Origin: Pocillopora verrucosa
Taxonomy: Eukaryota > Cnidaria > Anthozoa > Scleractinia > Pocilloporidae
Direction: 5' to 3'
Length of the DNA: 64,000 nt
Assembly (NCBI RefSeq): GCF_036669915.1
Contig: NC_089312.1
Location: forward strand, 25,082,791 to 25,146,790
Shown here piece by piece: positions 37,385 to 53,000 of this stretch. The translations under genes and the position numbers were made by a program. Below the pieces are notes generated by a model that was not told the DNA's origin, ran no database searches, and saw only the letters and a list, made by a program, of their open reading frames with translations. How positions within the stretch are numbered: the stretch's first letter is position 1; each line of letters starts with the position of its first letter.

Positions 37385-38048
37385 ACTTCTCAAACATGAG
37401 AGGACCTGCAAAAAGAGGCATCTCACGCAAAACTTTCAGAGAGTAGCTTTGAGTCGAAAGTTTTTCAATGAAAATCGTCTGGCTTGTCGACATATTTTCC
37501 TTTTTTTAAGTAGGCATTCCGGTGCATGTGTTTTAGAACTTAAAAAGTGCAAGCATGATTGGATTCTTGCTGATCCTTGCTCTGTATTTGGACCGACTAA
37601 GATTCCCTTTTTCCCCGCACTCATCCCCCACCTTTTGATTTAAGGAGAATTTCGTCTCAGTCTTAAATGCTGACAAAACGCAGACTCGTCACGAGCCCAC
37701 AAAATACAACGTTCTTTGAAACGTGAGGCAGTCTTCAAAGCGCCCACATTAATTTCAAAACTACACATATCCTACCCACTGCGTTAACTCGGTAACTCAC
37801 CAGAAACAGAGCTCGTGATCATTCTTTAGCTTGTTAAGGATGGAATCCAGCCAATGGGCCGAATTGATTTTCATCTCGGTGCGACTAGCAGAATAGCGAT
37901 ATCCCTTACAACTGCGCAAGTTTACCCGTTGGCATGAGAGAAATTAGAGCAGTGAAGGTAGGCCCCGTTACCACCAAGACCATGATTTTCTCGGTCTTTA
38001 GTAGAAAGTGAGCGACTCTATGGTAGGACAGTGAGTCCGCAGCAGTTT
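37385..38048 (-). pseudogene. Decayed copy of the fibrinogen-domain last exon and 3' flank
   Basis: Bases 37797-38048 translate, in more than one frame, to pieces that match the last exon of the gene at 39851-41426: TAADSLSYH for TAGDSLSGH, then GAYLHCSNFSHANG for [14 protein letters not shown], then YRYSASRTEMKI for [12 protein letters not shown]. The acceptor AG is still present. The exon is about 20 bp shorter than the intact one (252 versus 272 bp), with frame changes. The 3' flank is also duplicated: ACATGAGAGGACCTGCAAA near 37396 corresponds to ACATCTGAGGACCTGCAAA near 39377, at similar distance from each stop. No copy of exons 1-2 was seen nearby. Confidence 0.8.
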
Positions 38049-38234
38049 CTGAGTTGCTGGATCTCAACGGGTCTAACAGCGAGCTATATAAGGGATTTTA
38101 GCTACTCTGAGAGCTATTTGCTTTACTATAAATCATCGTTTGAAGTGCATGCAAGGAATTTTCAATCCGACTCGCATTACTTGTCTGTTGCCTTACGAGT
38201 GCAAGACAAAAAATGTAAGGTATTACAATATCAT

Positions 38235-38575
38235 CGGATGGAAAAGAAGAGAGAAGAAGAGGATATGAAAGAAGAGAGGAGATAGGAAGAGAAGAGAATG
38301 TACTTATGAGTGGAGTGGAGTAGACGCGAGAAGAGAAGAGAACAATTTTTTACTCTTTGTGCCAGAATTTTTCCCGGCTCAAATAACTCGCTTGTTGCCT
38401 TAATTGGCTTAAAGACAGTCCGGCATTTAAGACACATATATGGGTAAGATAAGATCGGACGATAGAAAAGGAGAGGGAAAGAGAATAAAAGAGAAAAGAG
38501 AGGGAAAAGGAAAAGAAGAGAACAAAAGAGGGAAAAAGAAAAGGGGAGAGGAAAGAAATGAGGATCATAGAACAG
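38235..38575 (+). repeat. Purine-rich (GA/GGA) low-complexity tracts
   Basis: Two long runs of almost pure A/G on the plus strand (about 38235-38345 and 38456-38575) separated by mixed sequence. Mirror-symmetric polypurine of this kind can form triplex DNA. Open frames here are by-products of the composition. Confidence 0.8.
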
Positions 38576-39465
38576 AACAAAACAGAAGCGGCAGATACAG
38601 CGATTTGGGATTGATTTCCTCGGCAAATTTCCAATGTCTATAACGTCGACCAGCAAAGCACAAAGAGACCGACTTTGAATGTAGATGAATACCATTTTGA
38701 TTCGACTTAGTGCGAAAATCAGTTTTGTTGTCTTTAGCAATTGCCGCTAGGATTTCTAATTTATGTCAAGTAAAGCATTTTGAACACAAGGAAAAAATTT
38801 CAGCTTTCAAGCTTTAGACTAAATCGCGACGTATGAAAAGGTCAAGTTTTCTAAGACGTTAAAACATCATATGGCTGGCAACAACAAAAACTCAGAAAAC
38901 GGAGAGAGATCAGAATTTATCCTCCCTGATCAGGGGAGGGAGGAGGACAGGCTGGTAAGTAGAGACGGGCACTAAACTCGCGTCTCACTGGCACGGGGGG
39001 TATGGTAACTATCACTTTTTCTCGACAGGAAGGGTGTTCACCCATGACCCCGTACTCTCCTCTTTTCCTTCTACTCAGCTACACCCTTGCCAGTTCTTGA
39101 AATTCAGCCAAAAAAAAAACAACAACAACAGCAAAACAGAACAAAACAATTCGGCCAATTAAGTTAAAGTTAACAGTTCATAACAACTGGAAGATGGTGG
39201 TATCGAGCCACTTTATTTTCTGGTCTTATTACAGTCTTTTCATACTAATCACACAAAGTTCATCTACTTTTTCGTAAAGCTTAAAAGAGTCCTGCACCTA
39301 GAGATGTATGGCTCTTTTCAACAACAACAAGCAAATGGTAAATACATTGAAAAAACAGACTACTTGAACTTCAAACATCTGAGGACCTGCAAAAGAAAGG
39401 CATGTGAAAGGTTTCTGTTCGGATGTGCACTTGTAGCTGGAAAGAATATAAGGAGTATATGGTTT

Positions 39466-39540
39466 TCATCATCATTATTATTATTATCACCATCATCATC
39501 ATTAGTATTATTGTTATTATCATTATTGTTATTTCATCTT
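39466..39540 (+). repeat. Imperfect (ATT/ATC)n microsatellite
   Basis: A run of ATC and ATT triplets with some GTT units, in the 3' flank of the fibrinogen-domain gene. Confidence 0.85.
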
Positions 39541-39850
39541 TGACGATCTGCTCTTTCTCTAACTTTCGAGTTGGCTTTATGTTCCTTACAAGAGCTCTTT
39601 TCCTAAACACTCCCTCTTTCTCTGGCTGGGTTAAAGCGAGGTATATAATCTCCTCTATGCGAAATTCAAATATAAAACTATTGCCTCAGTGGCAAAAAAA
39701 ATAGCGAAGAATGATTACACGCCCACAAATGCATTTTTCTTTAAAACATAAGACACCATCAATAATCGTTATAATCAAGTGGACTCATTGCTGATATTTT
39801 GTCATTAGTACAAAAACGTACCAGAAACAAAGAGCTTTTGTATCCAGGGT

Positions 39851-41426
39851 CTACAATGGGATCCAATCATCGGGCCGAATTTTCATCTCAGCCCTTTTCG
39901 CGGAGTAATGGTACCCCTTCCAGGTGCGCCAGTTTACCCCGTCAGCGTAGGAGGCATGGGCGCCATGATGGTAAGCGCCGTTCAAATTGGAAGAGTGACA
40001 TTTCCCGTACCACCAAGCGCCATGGTACAAAACGGCACAGTTACTGCTGTAAAGATCATTGTCTTTGTCCTTTGTGGTGAACGACAAACTTTTGTGACCG
40101 GACAGCGAATCACCAGCAGTTCCTACAGTTGAAAAAAGATTTTTGGACCTGAGTTACGTTCGATCGATAGTTTACAAGCTCGCTAGGATTATTAAGATCA
40201 AGTTCTTATAGCAAGAGAGAGGAAGGAACTTATCTTACTACCCCGCCCCCCAAGAAGGTTTTTGTAGCGTATACTGTCGAGCCCTTAAAACCATGACCCT
40301 GTTTAAAACAAAAAAAACGTAAGAGGTGCGCATCGACCACATTGTGCCACAACGAAGTTACACAGAAAAACTGTTTACAATTTTGAGAAATCGCTAGTAC
40401 CACACTTGTTAATAGCGCATCTCCGAATCGTTCACCCTCTTCAAAGGTTTTGGTTCAAAAAACACTCTGCCCAAGGCGCTAAACAATGGTATACCTTTTC
40501 TTATACTTAAGCAACTACACCCTTTACGGTAAAATACTGAATAATGAATAAAAATATGTATTTGCAGTAAATGACAATAGGTTTTTACCATGGTATGTTC
40601 CAAGGCTCAGTTGATAATTGGAATTTCCACTTGACACAGCAAAGTAATCATACGCAGCATAAACTTGGTTGCCTGAGGTATCCTCCAAATCCACGCGCAG
40701 TTCGTATCGCTTCTTGTTGTTAATAGTCAGACCGTGTAACTTGTCAAGTCCCAGCCAAAACTCGCCCTGCAGGTTCCCAAACCCCACCTGATAGTCATTC
40801 CACCCGCGGTAGAAATCAACGGAGCCGTCCAGTCTCTTCTGAAACACTGTCCAGCCTCCGCCATCAGTGGTCTGGTCACAGAAAACATCGAAGGGCTTTT
40901 GATCATGTGGGTGGATCGTGTACACATCGCTGGTTTCATGACCGCTCTTGTAGATATCAGCACAGTCTGTTACTTTAAAAAAGGATTAAAGAATCTTATT
41001 AGAGCTAGCTATCTAATACCAATTACTGGTCCAAATTGTGATTTGGTTGGTTTGGAAGATGATTCAGCACCTGTGGGCTGTAGTCAGAAAATCAGTGAAA
41101 CAAACTTGCTAAGATGGTTTACGGGGAAAACTCTCTAGTCAGCTGTTTCTCCAAAATTGATCTACCGCGTAAATCATGAGAGAACTAGGGTGCAGAATGC
41201 TGGCTAAAAGGTCCCTACCTTGTGAACAGTTGTCGCCCTCTTCAAGAAGCAAATCGATCTTTTTCTCGATATTTTCGTTTTGCTGCAAAATCTTTTTCAA
41301 AAGTTTACAAACAGGACAGGGATACTTATCCTGTATCTCTGAAGGGGCCGCGTTCCCAACGGGTACTTCGCAGAGGACCGACAGAACAAAAACAACAAAA
41401 ATTGCCCCGTAAATGTGCACAAACAT
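39851..41426 (-). CDS. Secreted fibrinogen-related (FReD) protein
   Basis: Three exons join in frame: 41219-41426, 40589-40966 and 39851-40122, giving 858 nt and 285 residues. A hydrophobic signal peptide covers about residues 1-26. A short linker follows with [11 protein letters not shown] and a small heptad-like stretch up to DNCSQ. The fibrinogen C-terminal domain then runs to the end: [53 protein letters not shown], a calcium-site-like DKDND, and the [15 protein letters not shown] cysteine pair. Such proteins (ficolins, angiopoietin-like and microfibril-associated proteins) act outside the cell, often as lectins. The ligand here is unknown. A TATA box lies about 130 bp upstream of the ATG. 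Confidence 0.92.
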
Positions 41427-41557
41427 TTTGGGAGTTAGCGTTTACCCGCGGGTCTCTGTGAATGGATTGAATAAAGTGTTCAATGCTAGCTGAAATTTAA
41501 AGAACAGTTGACGCGCGGACGTGCATCAATGGAATACGATTTGCTGTGATGGACGTC

Positions 41558-41565
41558 ATATATAC
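41558..41565 (-). promoter_or_regulatory. TATA box and CRE-like site of the fibrinogen-domain gene
   Basis: On the gene strand GTATATATGACGTCC contains a TATATA core and an overlapping TGACGTC, one base off the cAMP-response consensus TGACGTCA. Placement about 130 bp before the ATG fits a core promoter with a 5' UTR near 100 bp. Confidence 0.5.
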
Positions 41566-41639
41566 AAACCTGTCTTTAGTGGGTGCAAAGTGTATTTGTT
41601 CAGATGGAGGCCTGCGCTTAATCGTTAAATCCATTGGTA

Positions 41640-42494
41640 AAAGGAGAAGGGGGGAGGGAGAAGGAGCCTAGGCCAACAGATGGAGAAAAGTTTTTTTTTT
41701 TCTTTTTTAATGGAATATTGTCAGAACACTAATAAATGATAGAAAAGCTTTTAGCCCGTGGGAAGTCGCACAGATGACCTTATCATTCTCACTATATCTC
41801 TTTAAAATGCACTAATATTTTTAGATTTAGGGTTCCTTTCCATGAACCTGTTCTCTTTCAATACCATCTGGTATAATCTTAAGCCAGAAGTTTATCATAG
41901 GCTTCTAATAGCAATTCTACATTAAGATGAAAATTTGCAGTTGACGCTTTAGAACTGATGTGCATTAAAGCGACAGCAGTGTAAACGCTGGGTGTTTTCT
42001 TTCATAGATAATAAAATACAAAAACGTAGGAGACCGAGTTCGCAGTAAGTAACGGCTCTTTCGGTTTCATGATTTTTTTGACTGTGGCTTTCCCAAGTTC
42101 CTTTCGATGGAAAATCTCTGTTTAAGCAACAACTGAAGTTGAGCTCAGGTCACGATCTTAACTTTACCTTGAAAGCCTGAAGTTCTGTCTATGATGAGGA
42201 GTAAATATTGATCGCAACTAAAATGATTAACGATAAAGCTAATTTATCTGTGGGAAGATGAACAGCTTGTATCCCAATAAATCTGGGAATAATTTTACAC
42301 TTAAAGGATAACTCCAAGGTAAATACCAAGCAATTTTGTATTATTGGCCTGTTGTTTCTGTTTTGACTTGTAACAGTAGCCACACAGTGAAGTAGGATTC
42401 CCAGCCAGGAGTGAAAAGGAAACCCCCGAGAAATCTGTTGTTGTCTGCTGCCATTTTGTTTACAGGTAATATCTTTACTGCAATCAGCCAGATC
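41640..42494. other. Stretch without a recognised gene
   Basis: Upstream flank of the fibrinogen-domain gene. A G/A-rich run sits at about 41640-41665 and a T-run at 41691-41708. I see no coding family. Confidence 0.5.
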
Positions 42495-43240
42495 ACCATG
42501 TGTCCATCACCAGCCAGGGGGAGATAATGGCCAAAGATCACCAAAACATCAAAGTGATGTGTGGCACCTCTCCAAGTGGGTGGTAAAGAAGCTGACTAAC
42601 AAAGCAAATCAAAGGGGATGTGAAGAGCTCTCACCATGGATACAAACGATCGCAAACCACCTATGGCGGTCTGCTGCAACCTGCAATGGTAATGTTTATG
42701 ATCTTCGAGAAAAATGGAAGTCGGTGTTGAACCACATCATTGATAAGCACGTGTGGTAAGGAAATATTCATTTCCAATGATGCTGTCTTTGCAAAATTTC
42801 TTCCTCCGAAGCTAAGTCTGTTGGCTTTGCCAAACAGCCAAGCATTCTTAGCTTTAGAGGTAGTGGCCCTTAACACTTAACTGATGAAGGATACTGCCAA
42901 GATTACTGACTTATGCCACACTGGCAGACTCGAGGGTTATCACTCTATGATGCTCAAGTATTGCGCAAAACCTGGGCATTTCTCACACCTGGGCATAGTC
43001 GCTAGGGCCCGGCTTGCTGCTCTTGACAACAATCACAACTGGTTGTGGTCAAGCTGTAATCAAGTCAGGGGAACAGGAAGGCTAGGCACAGTACAAACTT
43101 TGCTTTCCCGAAGCAAACAAGCGATGGGTTGCGAAACCAGTAACCGAAAGAAATCGTGTGAATATTTTAAAGTTTTACTCTCTCAGGTTGTTCAGCGCTG
43201 TGAAGAGGGAAACATAATTGCCCAGGTAAGAATCTGAATT
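42495..43240 (+). mobile_element. Broken transposase-like ORF of a dispersed DNA element
   Basis: Two frames, 42559-42759 and 42884-43237, carry pieces in the same order as a repetitive protein family I have seen in many cnidarian and fish genomes: DVWHLSKWVVKKL, LSPWIQTIANHLWRSAATCNG, LREKWKSVLNHIIDKHVW, then QAFLALEVV, DLCHTGRLEGYHSMMLKYC and RLAALDNNHN, ending KKSCEYFKVLLSQVVQRCEEG. At least two frame changes separate the pieces. I believe the family belongs to a THAP/Kolobok-like DNA transposon, but the superfamily is a guess. No terminal repeats were found and the element is inactive. Confidence 0.7.
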
Positions 43241-44585
43241 AATATTATTATTTTCAGGCTTCATGGTAGTTGCTTGGGCACAGCTATGTAAAAAAAAAAA
43301 AATTTTTCTGTCTTTTGTGTCTAGGCTAAATAGTCTAATTTCTGCCAACTTAGGGTTTAAAATATTCCTCTCAACATCCTCTGATTTGGGAACTGATTTG
43401 AAATCCAAATTGTTGATATAACTCTTACAGGTCTAGGAATAGATTTCCACTTGTTTCCTTGAGTTGAAATAAAGATAAGATTTATTGAAATTTTCAAAGA
43501 TGTAATTAAAATGACAATAATAATAATAAAAGTAATAGGACATAATCTTCATATACTAAGCAATCCGGAAGTAATTCTTCTGCAACACAAATGCACTCCT
43601 TGAGCGGTTTAGTGGGCTGCTCCTACCAAAATGATTCAAATGATTCAAACTACACCAACGAAGTTATATTGACATATGCAGTGCGTTGTTCTTTGAAAAG
43701 AAAAGAACTAGCTTTCCATTGAGCTAAAGAGAGATGTATGAGAAAATCAGGAGAAAAGTGATGAAATTAAGAAGGGACCAAAAATAGTCTTTATTTCTCT
43801 TTGACTTATGTAACTCCAAATAATAATTTTCTAACCCCTTTTTGCAGGGTTGAAATAAAATGGAACAGTTCCCTACTGGAGAGAAATCCTGAGATGAAAT
43901 TTGTGGTTTAATACTATTTTTCCATAGCTTTCAAATGTGCACAATTTACTGTGGACCTTAAATGAGATGAATAGGTTTTTTTGGAAATACCACACAAGTT
44001 GAATAGTTAGTAAACTGACATAAGGTGGAGAAATCAAAATGGCAAAAATGTATGGTAAGCATTTTCTTACGGAAATAATCCCATCTTTCTTTTCAACAGA
44101 TAACTGCAACTTCTTGATACTCATACATATCTTTCCAGATGCTATTTCTTCAATTGCTGTTTTCACTTGTTTGAAAATACAGCAAAACATTACATGTTTC
44201 ATCTTTTACTTACATGGTGACCAACAATTCAAAAAAGATTTTATTTTTGTTTCAGAATACAAAGTTGGAAAGATGTCATTACCATCAACTTAGTGTCATA
44301 AAACCAATCTTTGCTGCCAAGTTATGTAATTTTTGTAGAACCTGCTTTTCTTACTAAAATTAGTTCCATTCAGGCACCTATAACGTGCAGTGAAGCCATT
44401 TTGTTTCAACTGGGCTGCTCAGAGGTGAATTGTAACTGGCTAATCACTTCCAAGCTAGATAATCAACATGCATGAAAAGTACTATTTACTTGTGTGGTAT
44501 AAACTAATCTATAGCAATCACAAATTTTACTATATTAAAGGTGATGGATGTGTCTCCCTGAGGTTTTGTAGATTCAATGTCTCAA
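43241..44585. other. Stretch without a recognised gene
   Basis: Between the broken transposase-like ORF and the 3' end of HINT2. A TAA/AATAAT run lies near 43513-43530. Open frames up to 109 codons show no family resemblance. The HINT2 3' UTR should begin at 44585 and run leftward; no clear AATAAA was seen close to the stop. Confidence 0.5.
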
Positions 44586-48384
<3,799 letters not shown>

Positions 48385-48659
48385 GCGTCGACTCGATAAA
48401 TCTTTAGACTTTCTGAAAATACAAAATTCAATTGTTCAGCGGACAAATCACAACATAGAATATTGGGTTGTGTAAAGAACACTTCGCGTTATCGTCCGTG
48501 GGGTCTGGGACCCACTAGTTGGACGTTGGAGCTTGAGAGGAAGTTTGGGGCGTATGGTTGGTTAAGGATCAGACGCGTAGAGAAGCTAAATCAGGACTTT
48601 CTGTAAGGTACAAAGGCATTCTTACTTTCGGGGTAAGGTGTGATACACTGGAAGTGTAG

Positions 48660-49430
48660 CAAACTTCTTTAAATCTTCATACCATTTCAGACATAAGAGA
48701 TTGATTGTCCCTGCTCTATTTCAGAATTAAACCGAAGTTACAAGAAGGAACGATGAAAAAGTTGGGTCATGACTGAACATCGAGCACAGACCACCACTTT
48801 TCCGTACCTCGTTGATGCAGCTAAGATCCTTCCTAATTCGCTTTCTACTTCTGTGTGATGAGATCACTATGGCAGTTGGGGATCAGCTGTGAAAAAGAGT
48901 GCGCGAATGACGATCCTTCTCACTGCCCTGGCTTTCCAAGTATTAAATCAATAATGTTCTAACCTGGCCTACTAGTTTAGGAATCTTAGTGTCGGTGATG
49001 TCATGATGCCAGATATCTCCATGCAGCCAGTTTCCCAAGTGAATTGAAAAATCACAGCGATTGGTGCAAAAAAATAGTCTGTCGCACCAGCACTACTAAA
49101 TAGGAAAATAGGCTCGCGATCCATTGGCGATAAATTCTTCGATTGAGATCAAAATGCAGTCTCTTCACTAAATTATTCATTCATCAACATGAAAGAAAAT
49201 TATGTGCTACATATGTTATGATTTAAACGTAAAAAGTAAAATCAAGCCAAGTTGAGATTTTTCTTTCTATTTACAGGAAGTGAGGCAACTTTCTTGAAAC
49301 CTTCATATCATTTCAGACTTGTAGGATTGATTGTCCCTGCTCAATTCCCGAATTGAACCGTAATATTACAAGAGGCAAACGATGAAAAACTGGTGTCATT
49401 AACGGGGATCAAGCACAGACCCCGGTTCCA
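48660..49430. repeat. Interspersed duplicated segments between HINT2 and SELENBP1
   Basis: A segment at about 48675-48795 (ACCATTTCAGACATAAGAGA, TTGATTGTCCCTGCTC) recurs at about 49300-49423 (ATCATTTCAGACTTGTAGGA, TTGATTGTCCCTGCTC) with matching flanks up to GAGCACAGACC / AAGCACAGACC. Between the two lies a copy of a SELENBP1 exon. No function is recognised. Confidence 0.65.
48964..49046 (-). pseudogene. Orphan degenerate copy of a SELENBP1 exon
   Basis: On the minus strand this reads NWLHGDIWHHDITDTKIPKLVGQ (in two parts NWLHGDIW and HHDITDTKIPKLVGQ) followed by GTTAGAAC where a donor is expected. It corresponds to the 3' part of the SELENBP1 exon at 51423-51548. Flanking intron sequence also matches (ATCCTTCTCACTGCC...CTGGCTTTCC at 48915 versus ATCCTTCTCACTGCC...TTGGCTTTC at 51373). 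The 5' part of the exon is not recognisable. Confidence 0.75.
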
Positions 49431-49685
49431 GACAGAGTGAATAAAAATGTACTCTATTTCAGTCCCTTCCGGTTAGATAGTATGTAAATGGTGACATGGT
49501 GTTCCAGACAAAAAAAAGAGCCAAAAAAAATACCGACACGTACCTATTAGGATAAAATAATTACTGTTTATTTAATAAGTATAATCATACAGGCATTTTA
49601 ATGTGTTCTCACTTATGAACTACATCGATGAAGTCACAACAGCAACAAAATCTTGCTTTTTTATTACATATAACATGTAGTATAG

Positions 49686-49769
49686 AAATTTTGAATGTGG
49701 TAAGAAGATCAATGACAAACTCGGCTGCACCTGGTTTGCCACTTTTTTGTTCTTACCACATTTTGAATT
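49686..49769. repeat. Inverted repeat with 20-bp arms
   Basis: AAATTTTGAATGTGGTAAG at 49686 and CTTACCACATTTTGAATT at 49752 are inverted copies separated by about 45 bp. It may be a foldback element end; the second arm resembles sequence at 46370 in HINT2 intron 2. Confidence 0.55.
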
Positions 49770-50034
49770 CATCTGTGATCTGTTTCTGAACAGATTCACG
49801 GCAACATGAAAGCTGTTTGTCAAATTGTTGATCATTTTGTTACAGAGAAAGGACTATTCTAGCAAAAACAATTACATATGAATTTTATTTCAATACGAGT
49901 AATGAAGAAACTAGAAAAAAGCTAGCTAGAAAAAAGTTATATTTCGGGCATTTAAATTTTAGCGGGTACAATTTCCTTTTTCACTGATTCTGGACCTGGT
50001 GAAGTAACATTTATCTGATACATGTTATTGGCTA

Positions 50035-53000
50035 CTATAGCCAGATATCAGAGGAGCAATCTCCCCCCGGATAACGAACTTCATGAGCTAGGGCTGCACC
50101 GTCGGGTTCGTCTCCAAAATCAACACAGAAATCAGGATTTAACTTGAGGCCACCGTTAACATTATGGACATCAAACTGCAGTAGCATAGAGCCTTTCCTG
50201 CGAGAAAAAAATAAAATGAAGTAACGATGAGGGAAAAACAAAAGTAGTTGAAGAAAAGAAAGGGTTGATCGTTTTACATTTTAAGGAGAAGTATTCGGTC
50301 GAGTCAATTTTTCTTCTTTCGTATTTCTGATTAATTTTTTTACTTTCTTGTTTTTTCCTGACCAAACTTTTATTTAATTTATCCTATATTCATTTCATAC
50401 GTTCAGTATACTTAAACATTTCGAAAGAAAATAGATCATGTGTAAGGATTAGTTGACTGGCTCCCCATGCTAATCTTTGCTCATGGTGATTCAATGGAAA
50501 GCGTATCAAGAAACTACCGCGCGGAACTGAGAAGCAGTTTGTCACTTTTTCTATACAACCGATTAATGAAGTTTCACCATATCCTGACCCTTTGCACTTA
50601 CTTAACGAGGTCAGGATAGAACTGATTGTCCCAAACGCTGTATAGTGATGTTGTGACGTAAAGCCGTTTTCCATCCAAACTCAGCTGAATCATCTGCGGT
50701 CCTCCTTGAACTCGCTTCCCTTTCACGTAACATGGCTCAGGCTGTGCGCTCAGTTCAGAATCCTCAATTACCTTCACTGGTCCGTCACTGACGATGCTGC
50801 CTCCGGCAAACACCTGAAACACAATAAGCGCCCCAAGGAGGCACGAAGAAAATAAATCTTTCGGACCAATGTTCAACAGTTATCGTAAGTATCGAATGAT
50901 GCATAGTCCATATCACAAGAGTTCCCAAGATATATTGCTGTCCAACGGAGTTTGAGGACACTTACGGCGATTTATCTGATGAAAGTTCAAACAACCAGGT
51001 GTAATGTCTTCAAGGGTTTTGTGTGAAATTTCACAATTAAAATATAACTTAAGATGCATTTATAGCTTTACAACACCGGAAGCAATATTGTTCTGTGGAC
51101 TAGACAACGAGGATTCCTTTCCCCCCCTCTTTGTTCATCGTGGGAGTTAGCCACAATCAGCCTAAACTTAGTCGGTGCAAGGTTAACAATTCAAGCGAAA
51201 GACGCCCAGAAAAAAGGGTACTAACTTCTCCTACTTCTACTTTCGGAGGTATAGAGACGCAACAATACTTTTCCGAGCCTCCTTGAAACAACTAAGATAT
51301 TTCCCAAGGTACATATTCAAGTGGCATTGAGAGGATCTGTGGGTGAGAGGGTGTAAGAGTCCTAGTGAGCGAGATCCTTCTCACTGCCTTGGCTTTCAGT
51401 ATTTTAATCAATCTGTTCTTACCTGGCCTACTAGTTTAGTGATTCTTAGTGTCTGTGATATCCACTGCCTGATGTCTCCATGCAGCCAGTTTGCCGAAGG
51501 TACAATCCCTTGTCGCTCGAGCGAGATAAGAATGTCTGTAACCAGGACCTGGGGCAAAGGAAACCGCCTCGCTATGCTACGTTTCCTTAGAGGAGTAAGT
51601 AAAGATCCAACTGCATTTTATTTCCGGCTCTTCGAATGCTGCTTCCATTCTTCTTTTCCTTTGTGTTATCACATCCATAAGTTCGTTCATTCGTTTATTT
51701 CTCTATCATTTCCAATTTGTAAGTGACAATTTATCATAGAAGTTGGATTAAACGAACAAACGCATTATTTAGACGGTCTTAGTAAGGAAAGCCTCAACAA
51801 GTTCAGTTGGATTATTTTTGAGACGTGAATCATTAAGTCTGACCCACCTGCATTTCCGGTAGAGCCCAGCCCTCCACTTTCTTAGCTGGGACTTTGATTG
51901 ACGGTCTCTTGCACTCCAAGTCTTTTCCTAAACGTTTTAAAAATTAGCGTTTTCAATTAGTTGGTAATGCCTGGTTCAACATAATTTGATTAGAGAAAGT
52001 TATTCGATGCTGCTGAAACCTGCACTGAGAGAAACTCTATACAATCATACTTGTTTCATTCATATAAAATGAATTTGCAGTACTACACACCTCAAACCAA
52101 GAGGTTATACTCTATTTGTCCAGACAAGAGAATAAATGTATTAAAGGGTTTCAGTATTTCAGTATTATTTTTGATAAATTGTTTTTTAAAAATCAAATCA
52201 CGCTTGAATTATTGAAAACAAAATATTTTCATCCTTTTGCACACAAACCCAAAATTACAAAATTTTATGCTTAATCTGGTTTAACTGTCGATTGTTTTCC
52301 TAGATGGGAACATTGTTAGTTTTATCCAAATACTGCGATTTACTTAGAGGGCGCACCTTATATGAGAGAAAACTGTGGCGTAACATATATAACGAACACT
52401 CACCTCATTTTGAAAGAATCTCACAACGGTGCTGTTCAATGCACACCCCACAAATCCTTGCGTCTGATCAGGATCGTGCATGAACCTGATTTCTAGAGGA
52501 TCGTACCCTTGCCTAAGTCTATGGTCTGTTTTATGGTTCGTTCGTTCCAGTCCCACACGTACAAATGCGACCCGTATTTTCCTGAAGACAAAAAGTAGCA
52601 AACGATTGCGAAAAACGAAAAGCTGTACACTAGTAAACTAGTGAAATGTAAGTGTACTAAAGGGAATTATCGATTGAAAGTATGAGCGAGAGAAGGAACG
52701 TACGAACGCACAAATACACAATCTGCACACGAGCAACATGGCTCATCCTCCCGAAGCTCATCCCGGTTTTCACTCTACGTTTGTTACTTTTTCCCCCTGA
52801 ATGGACTATAGTAAAGGACAACTTTCTTAACTTATTCCTACACTTTCAAATGGTTCCCTACAGCTAATTCATACCCATCGATACTCTTGGTTAGACTGAT
52901 GTAGTGTGAGAACAAAACAACTACTCAGGCTCATATCAGGAGTCCAGCGTCCTAGAAATATCATGCCAACGCATCCCCCTAATTACGACTTTAAAACAGG

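Noticed and set aside
38231-38740. 169-codon minus-strand frame rich in Phe, Leu and Ser
   Set aside because: It is the complement of purine-rich low-complexity tracts and only reflects composition.
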